From assembly GCF_900095735.1 (NCBI RefSeq), contig NZ_FNLO01000008.1:62001-126000 (forward strand): a stretch of DNA of 64,000 nucleotides. The letters run 5' to 3'. Of the stretch, positions 60,201 through 64,000 are shown in pieces (the first letter of the stretch is position 1; each line of letters starts with the position of its first letter). The DNA comes from Chitinasiproducens palmae. Its GTDB lineage: Bacteria > Pseudomonadota > Gammaproteobacteria > Burkholderiales > Burkholderiaceae. Under the pieces are notes generated by a model that worked only from the letters and a program-made list of their open reading frames with translations, made no database searches and was not told the origin of the DNA. Made by a program: the position numbers and the translations under genes.

Positions 60201-61402
60201 CCGCGGCGCTCGACGGCGATGCGTGGCGCACCGTGGTAAGCGAGATCGGCACACCAGCAAGTAGCGCAACTGGCGCAACTGGCGCGACCGTGGCCGCCGA
60301 TGGCGCGCCGCTGCCGCTGCCGGACCGCGTGTCGCTGAACATCGGCCAGCTCACGCTGTTCTCGCGCCGCTTCGACCGCGTCAGCCTCGACGCGCAGCGG
60401 TCCGACCAGGCCTGGCAGGCGAAACTCGACTCCGCGCAAATCGCCGGCACGTTGCGCTACCTGCCCGCGACGCCGAAGGTCGTCGCCCGACTGACGCGCC
60501 TGCGTATCCCGTCGGCAAGCGTGCCGGCTGCCGAGGCCGCGGCGCCGACGCAGGGCACGGCAGCCACGCGCTATCCGGCCGTCGACCTGATCGCCGATGA
60601 CTTCGTCGTCGGTCAGCGCGACTTCGGCCGCCTGCAGTTGACGGCCCACAATGTCGTCGCCAATGGCCGGCCGAGCTGGCTGCTCGACCAGTTGGTCATC
60701 GAGAATGCCGCGGCGCGGCTCAAGGCCCACGGCGAATGGCAGATGGGCCGCCACGACGGGCCGGGCCACACGACCGCCGAAGTCGGCCTGGACATCGTCG
60801 ATGCCGGCGCGCTGCTCGACCGTTTCGGCCTGCCGCGCACGCTCAAGGGTGGTGCCGGATCGCTGGCCGGCAACATCGACTGGGCCGGCGACCCGGGCGC
60901 GATCGATTACGCATCGCTGCGCGGCGCGCTGGCGCTGAAGCTCGCCAACGGACAGATCTTGAAGGTCGATCCGGGCGCCGCGCGGCTGCTTGGCGTGCTG
61001 AGCCTGCAGGGTCTGGCCCGGCTCGCGACGCTCGACTTCAAGGGTCTGTTCGGCGAGGGGCTGCCGTTCAACCTGGTCAGCGCCACCGGCACGATCCAGG
61101 ACGGCATCGCGCGTACCGACGACTTCCGCATCGATGCGCCGGTGGCCACGGTCTCGATGCATGGGCAGGTCGATCTGCCCGGCGAACGCCAGGACCTGCG
61201 GGTGAAAGTCGTCCCGCACGTCAACGCCGGTTCCGCGTCGCTCGCCGCGGCATTCGTCAATCCGCTGCTCGGCCTGGGCACGCTGGCCGCGCAGTTGCTG
61301 CTGTCGCCGGCGCTGTCGCATACGCTTACCCGCTACTACCAGATCGATGGCACCTGGGCGGCGCCGAACGTGGTCCGCCTGCCGGAACCGGGCAGCGACT
61401 GA
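57287..61402 (+). CDS. YhdP family AsmA-like envelope protein
   Basis: A 1371-residue giant protein of the YhdP/AsmA-like/TamB group. It has one N-terminal membrane anchor (residues about 27-50, LLIAAALLYFLVGVGMAAINWL in part), then a long periplasmic region of repeating beta strands (GLTIDDRQGRPGLSVPGL, FNDGRLAVPGLPALS). The C-terminal hydrophobic segment reads AAFVNPLLGLGTLAAQLLLSP in part. YhdP proteins bridge inner and outer membranes and take part in phospholipid transport. The ATG at 57287 sets the anchor at the expected place; an upstream in-frame extension passes through repeats. The nitrilase and tldD genes follow in the usual order. Confidence 0.94.
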   Translation: MPDRPARQPSQRRVNGETALRAVLRGLLIAAALLYFLVGVGMAAINWLVMPNLDALKPRVEAVASRTLGARVRIDQLSARWRALSPEVEVAGLTIDDRQGRPGLSVPGLRGVIAWRSLWHLRPIFALIEVSHPRVNIRRDADGSITAAGVPVPTHGGHDDVFGNWLLRQESVIVHDGSLVWRDALHAAPPLTLSNAKLALYNRGHLHRLGMQASAGPLAERIDLRAAFRHGLFARPAQWHSWIGEAYLDSSPLALVAAARYIDLPMPASRGTLAQTVWLRFANGRPTRLEGALSGRDLLLGVPGQHATVDAPRLDTRFRLRLNDDFFAATLERLRIEVADQPPLADATPINRVVTLRRLDGRYRASVAGSGERISLRGDFVDIGLISDFVRALPLPKRVAANLDRLRPRGLLHDFDLLAERASVATPDEASAARATGDVPLARFRIKARMEGASLAAGAQPPGLTAAGHPRVGVPGFDNLSGSIDANERGGHANLDSRDASITISGLFDLPTVHFDRLAGTVNWKASGATPQSTYDARVARLDFQNGDARGSLSGNWRGAPAEPRHSVLDLRTRFDELDVAQVARYLPTSVAPGLRAYLGHALVSGVSRGATIEVHGPLDEFPYREKPATGTFTIDAPFADGRFDPSPHPPVRLPNGEIQRWPTFEAVHGRMRLADDRLDIDVSEARYRGIRLGPVRAGIPALGDPRPPLTVEGKARGPLADLLAYVESSPLGVWSHHVAANWRADGAAALNLRLTIPRQHTPQTAHKIGVAGAIDFNDGRLAVPGLPALSAIRGRAGFTDTQLTLAGTQARLLGGELRASGTLSTVNGYDVTVNGALNADQTRPLLSDGPFARLSRRFTGNAPYTLTMKGKAGETPDVTLRSDLSGMAIDLPAPLRKPAGSPLPLLATFRPTPSTGGGALARGELSLGVVNAAALFRVGAPRGTSALLAAGVGIDRPAPQPTTGFAVVGQAAALDGDAWRTVVSEIGTPASSATGATGATVAADGAPLPLPDRVSLNIGQLTLFSRRFDRVSLDAQRSDQAWQAKLDSAQIAGTLRYLPATPKVVARLTRLRIPSASVPAAEAAAPTQGTAATRYPAVDLIADDFVVGQRDFGRLQLTAHNVVANGRPSWLLDQLVIENAAARLKAHGEWQMGRHDGPGHTTAEVGLDIVDAGALLDRFGLPRTLKGGAGSLAGNIDWAGDPGAIDYASLRGALALKLANGQILKVDPGAARLLGVLSLQGLARLATLDFKGLFGEGLPFNLVSATGTIQDGIARTDDFRIDAPVATVSMHGQVDLPGERQDLRVKVVPHVNAGSASLAAAFVNPLLGLGTLAAQLLLSPALSHTLTRYYQIDGTWAAPNVVRLPEPGSD

Positions 61403-61481
61403 ACTACGGCGACTGAACTACGGCGGCTGAAGCACCGCGACTGAAGTACCGCGACTGAAGTATGGCGACTGAATCACGGCG
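61398..61481. repeat. 14-bp tandem repeat, six units, at yhdP 3' end
   Basis: Six consecutive 14-bp units of ACTGAACTACGGCG type. The first unit contains the yhdP stop codon, and each unit carries a TGA. The unit is not a multiple of three, so the array is non-coding. Confidence 0.88.
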
Positions 61482-61709
61482 CCCCGGCAAGACCAACACC
61501 GGGCATCGCGGCGTCCGGGCGGCGTGACGACCGTGCGCAGGCCTGACGGGCACGCTGCGGCGGGCGCTCCGACGCGGCGGGCCGGTGCGAGCGCCTGTCG
61601 GACGATCGCGGTAGTATCCCGGAACCGGCCGCGCCGTTTCGCCACTCAGGACGGCCTGGCGCAACCGCCAATTTCGCAGCGGGGCTGCCCCCCTTCTTCC
61701 CGAATCGCG
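61403..61709. other. yhdP to nitrilase gap
   Basis: About 307 bp, beginning with the 14-bp repeat array. The remainder shows no gene, terminator or clear promoter; GTAGTATCCCGG (about 61610-61621) is the only -10-like stretch. Confidence 0.5.
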
Positions 61710-62549
61710 ATGAATCCGACCGCCGTTTCCGCCTCACCGGACGCCACGCGCGTCGCCGCGATCCAGATGGTCAGCGGCGTTTCTCCCGAGCGCAATCTCG
61801 ACCGGGCCCGCGAACTGATCGCCGACGCCGCCGCGGGCGGCGCAGGCTTCGTGCTGCTGCCCGAATATTTCTGCCTGATGGGCAACAAGGATACGGACAA
61901 GCTCGCGCGCGCCGAGATCGCCGGGGACGAGCAGGCGCCGATCCAGCGCATGTTGGCGGAAAGCGCGCGCGCCCATGGCATCTGGCTGGCCGGCGGCACA
62001 CTGCCGGTGGTCAGCGGCGAGGACGGACGCGTGCTGAACACGACGTTCGTCTACGATCCGGAAGGACGCGGCGTAGCCCGCTACGACAAGATCCACCTGT
62101 TCAGCTTTTCCAAAGGCGAGGAGCAGTTCGACGAAGCACGCACGATCCGTCCTGGCGAACAGGCCTGCGTGTTCGACGCGCCGTTCGGGCGGGTTGGCCT
62201 GTCCGTCTGCTACGATCTGCGCTTCCCCGAGCTGTACCGCAGCTTCGGCGATTGCGCGCTGATCGTCGTACCATCGGCTTTCACCTACACCACCGGCAGG
62301 GCGCACTGGGAAATCCTGCTGCGCGCCCGAGCGATCGAGAACCAGTGCTACGTGTTGGCCGCCGCCCAAGGCGGACGGCACGAGAACGGCCGACGCACCT
62401 GGGGCCACAGCATGCTGATCGACCCGTGGGGCGAGATCGTCGCCTGCCACGAGGAAGGCGAAGGCATTGCACTGGGCGCGATCGAACCGGCGCGCCTGGC
62501 CGAAGTGCGGCAGAACCTGCCGGCGCTGCGCCACCGGGTGCTCGGTTGA
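61710..62549 (+). CDS. Carbon-nitrogen hydrolase (nitrilase superfamily, Nit1 type)
   Basis: A 279-residue amidase with the Glu-Lys-Cys triad visible: Glu in FVLLPEYFCL, Lys in ARYDKIHLFSF and Cys in LSVCYDLRFPELYR. The sequence is closest to the Nit1/NitFhit branch, whose members hydrolyse deaminated glutathione or act as omega-amidases. This is a metabolite-repair role inferred from family. The ATG at 61710 puts AIQMVSGVSPERNL at the usual distance. It is placed between yhdP and tldD, as in many beta- and gamma-proteobacteria. Confidence 0.93.
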   Translation: MNPTAVSASPDATRVAAIQMVSGVSPERNLDRARELIADAAAGGAGFVLLPEYFCLMGNKDTDKLARAEIAGDEQAPIQRMLAESARAHGIWLAGGTLPVVSGEDGRVLNTTFVYDPEGRGVARYDKIHLFSFSKGEEQFDEARTIRPGEQACVFDAPFGRVGLSVCYDLRFPELYRSFGDCALIVVPSAFTYTTGRAHWEILLRARAIENQCYVLAAAQGGRHENGRRTWGHSMLIDPWGEIVACHEEGEGIALGAIEPARLAEVRQNLPALRHRVLG

Positions 62550-62700
62550 GCCCGGCCATCGGTCGCGCGCGCAGGCGGGGCGCCGCCCCTTGTTTTGCGC
62601 CGCCACGCAACCACCTTAGCAAGACCACACGACGTGTCGCGACCGAGGCCGAAGGCGCCGGTACGGCGCCGCCTCGTTGCCTCACCCTGGACCCCGACGC

Positions 62701-64000
62701 ATGAATTCCATCGATCCCGCGATCCAATACCTTTCGACCGCCAAGTCGCGGCTGCTGACGCCCTACGGTCTCGACGAGACGGTGCTGGCGCGCACCCTCA
62801 ACAGCATCGTCGGGCCGAACGTCGACTACGCCGACCTCTACTTCCAGACCACGCGCAGCGAGGCGTGGAGCCTCGAGGAAGGCATCGTCAAGGCGGGCAG
62901 CTTCAGCATCGACCAGGGCGTGGGCGTGCGCGCGATTTCCGGCGAGCGCACCGCCTTCGCCTATTCCGACGACCTGTCTCCGCAAGCGCTGGCGCAGGCC
63001 GCCGCCGCGACCCGCGCGATCGGCCAGTACGGCGGCAGCGTGAAGGTCGGCGGCGCGACGGGTTCGACGGCCAGCTTCGCCGCACTGGCGCGGCGCGATC
63101 TGTACGGCACCGCGGATCCGCTGGCGTCCCTCGACGCCAACCAGAAGGTCAGCCTGCTCGAACGGGTCGAAAGGATGGCCCGGGCGCGGGACCCGCGCAT
63201 CAAGCAGGTGATGGCAGGGTTGGCCGGCGAACACGATGTGGTGCTGGTGGCACGCAGCGACGGCGCGATTGCCGCCGACGTGCGGCCGTTGGTGCGTCTG
63301 TCGGTGACGGTCATCGCCGAACAGGGTGGGCGGCGCGAAATCGGCACCAGCGGCGGCGGCGGCCGCTTCGACTATGCGCACTTCACCGACGAACTGCTGG
63401 CCCGCTACGTCGACGACGCGGTTGCCACTGCGCTGACCAACCTGGATGCTCGTCCGGCGCCGGCCGGCAACATGACCGTCGTGCTCGGGCCGGGCTGGCC
63501 GGGCGTGCTGCTGCACGAGGCGATCGGGCACGGGCTGGAGGGCGACTTCAATCGCAAGGGCTCCTCGGCGTTCGCCGGACGCATCGGCGAGCAGGTCGCG
63601 GCCCACGGCGTGACCGTGGTCGACGACGGCACGCTGCGCGAGCGGCGCGGCTCGCTCAACATGGACGACGAAGGCAATCCGACACAGTGCACGACGTTGA
63701 TCGAGGACGGCATCCTGAAGGGCTATATCCAGGATTCGCTGAACGCCCGGCTGATGGGCATGCCGCTGACCGGCAATGCGCGCCGCGAATCGTACGCGGC
63801 GCTGCCGATGCCGCGCATGACCAACACCTACATGCTCAACGGCGACAAGGACCCGGCGGAGATCATCGCCTCGGTCGACAAGGGTCTTTACGCCGTTAAT
63901 TTCGGCGGCGGCCAGGTCGACATCACGAACGGCAAGTTCGTGTTCTCGGCGTCCGAGGCCTACATGATCGAGAATGGCAAGATCAGCTATCCGGTGAAGG
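62701..64000 (+). CDS. tldD: Metalloprotease TldD (3' end outside window)
   Basis: 433 codons of TldD are present and the frame stays open at the window edge. The zinc motif LLHEAIGHGLEGD (HExxxH) lies near residue 280, followed by GSLNMDDEGNPT and the MTNTYMLNGDKDP segment. With TldE/PmbA it forms a protease that matures microcin B17 and degrades CcdA in E. coli. The ATG at 62701 follows 151 bp after the nitrilase gene. About 50 residues remain beyond the window, judging from the E. coli length of 481. Confidence 0.96.
   Translation, partial: MNSIDPAIQYLSTAKSRLLTPYGLDETVLARTLNSIVGPNVDYADLYFQTTRSEAWSLEEGIVKAGSFSIDQGVGVRAISGERTAFAYSDDLSPQALAQAAAATRAIGQYGGSVKVGGATGSTASFAALARRDLYGTADPLASLDANQKVSLLERVERMARARDPRIKQVMAGLAGEHDVVLVARSDGAIAADVRPLVRLSVTVIAEQGGRREIGTSGGGGRFDYAHFTDELLARYVDDAVATALTNLDARPAPAGNMTVVLGPGWPGVLLHEAIGHGLEGDFNRKGSSAFAGRIGEQVAAHGVTVVDDGTLRERRGSLNMDDEGNPTQCTTLIEDGILKGYIQDSLNARLMGMPLTGNARRESYAALPMPRMTNTYMLNGDKDPAEIIASVDKGLYAVNFGGGQVDITNGKFVFSASEAYMIENGKISYPVK

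Overview
The window is a high-GC (roughly two-thirds G+C) chromosomal segment from a beta-proteobacterium, almost certainly Burkholderiaceae. The evidence is the gene order: grpE, thioredoxin-like, dnaK, dnaJ; hrcA, hemH, hslR divergent from nadK, recN; purM, hda, HAD, pcnB, folK, deoxynucleoside kinase, panB; rpsT, DUF3579, argF, murB, yajQ, plsY, ybaK, xerD; and lpxK, Trm112, kdsB, adk. I cannot fix the genus from sequence alone. About 55 protein genes are supported. I see no tRNA, rRNA, insertion sequence, prophage or CRISPR array.

Layout. Positions 1-8.5 kb hold the only accessory-looking region: a divergent metabolic cluster. It has an atypical type II dehydroquinase, a GhrA-type 2-hydroxyacid dehydrogenase, an FMN 2-hydroxyacid oxidase, a PotBCD-type ABC importer without its ATPase gene, a RidA-family protein lacking the catalytic Arg, a DUF1028 protein and a LysR regulator. 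Its substrate is not identifiable; it looks like uptake and breakdown of an unknown small nitrogenous or hydroxy-acid compound. From 8.6 to 29 kb come housekeeping genes: sodB, xseA, lipid A/KDO synthesis (lpxK, kdsB), adk, an acyl-CoA-type SDR, murJ, rpsT, argF, murB, plsY, xerD, queG, tsaE and the Tat-exported amidase amiC.

From 29 to 44 kb are dedA, mutL-miaA, purM, hda, pcnB, folK, a deoxynucleoside kinase, panB and a fused pabB-pabC. From 43 to 51 kb lies the heat-shock block, with two recognisable sigma-32 promoters (grpE and dnaK), the repressor gene hrcA, hemH and hslR. From 51 to 64 kb are nadK, recN, the glutamine-synthetase-modifying enzyme glnE, the giant envelope protein yhdP, a nitrilase-family amidase and the start of tldD, cut by the window edge.

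Two window-wide peculiarities stand out. First, short tandem repeats are unusually frequent. Those inside genes have units divisible by three (6 or 12 bp in mutL, queG, pcnB, hslR), while those between genes have 9, 10, 11, 14 or 21 bp units; several housekeeping enzymes carry matching low-complexity insertions. Second, five genes (murJ, mutL, the HAD gene, hrcA, nadK) have a -10-like hexamer placed 6-7 nt before the start codon and no clear ribosome-binding site, suggesting leaderless transcripts.
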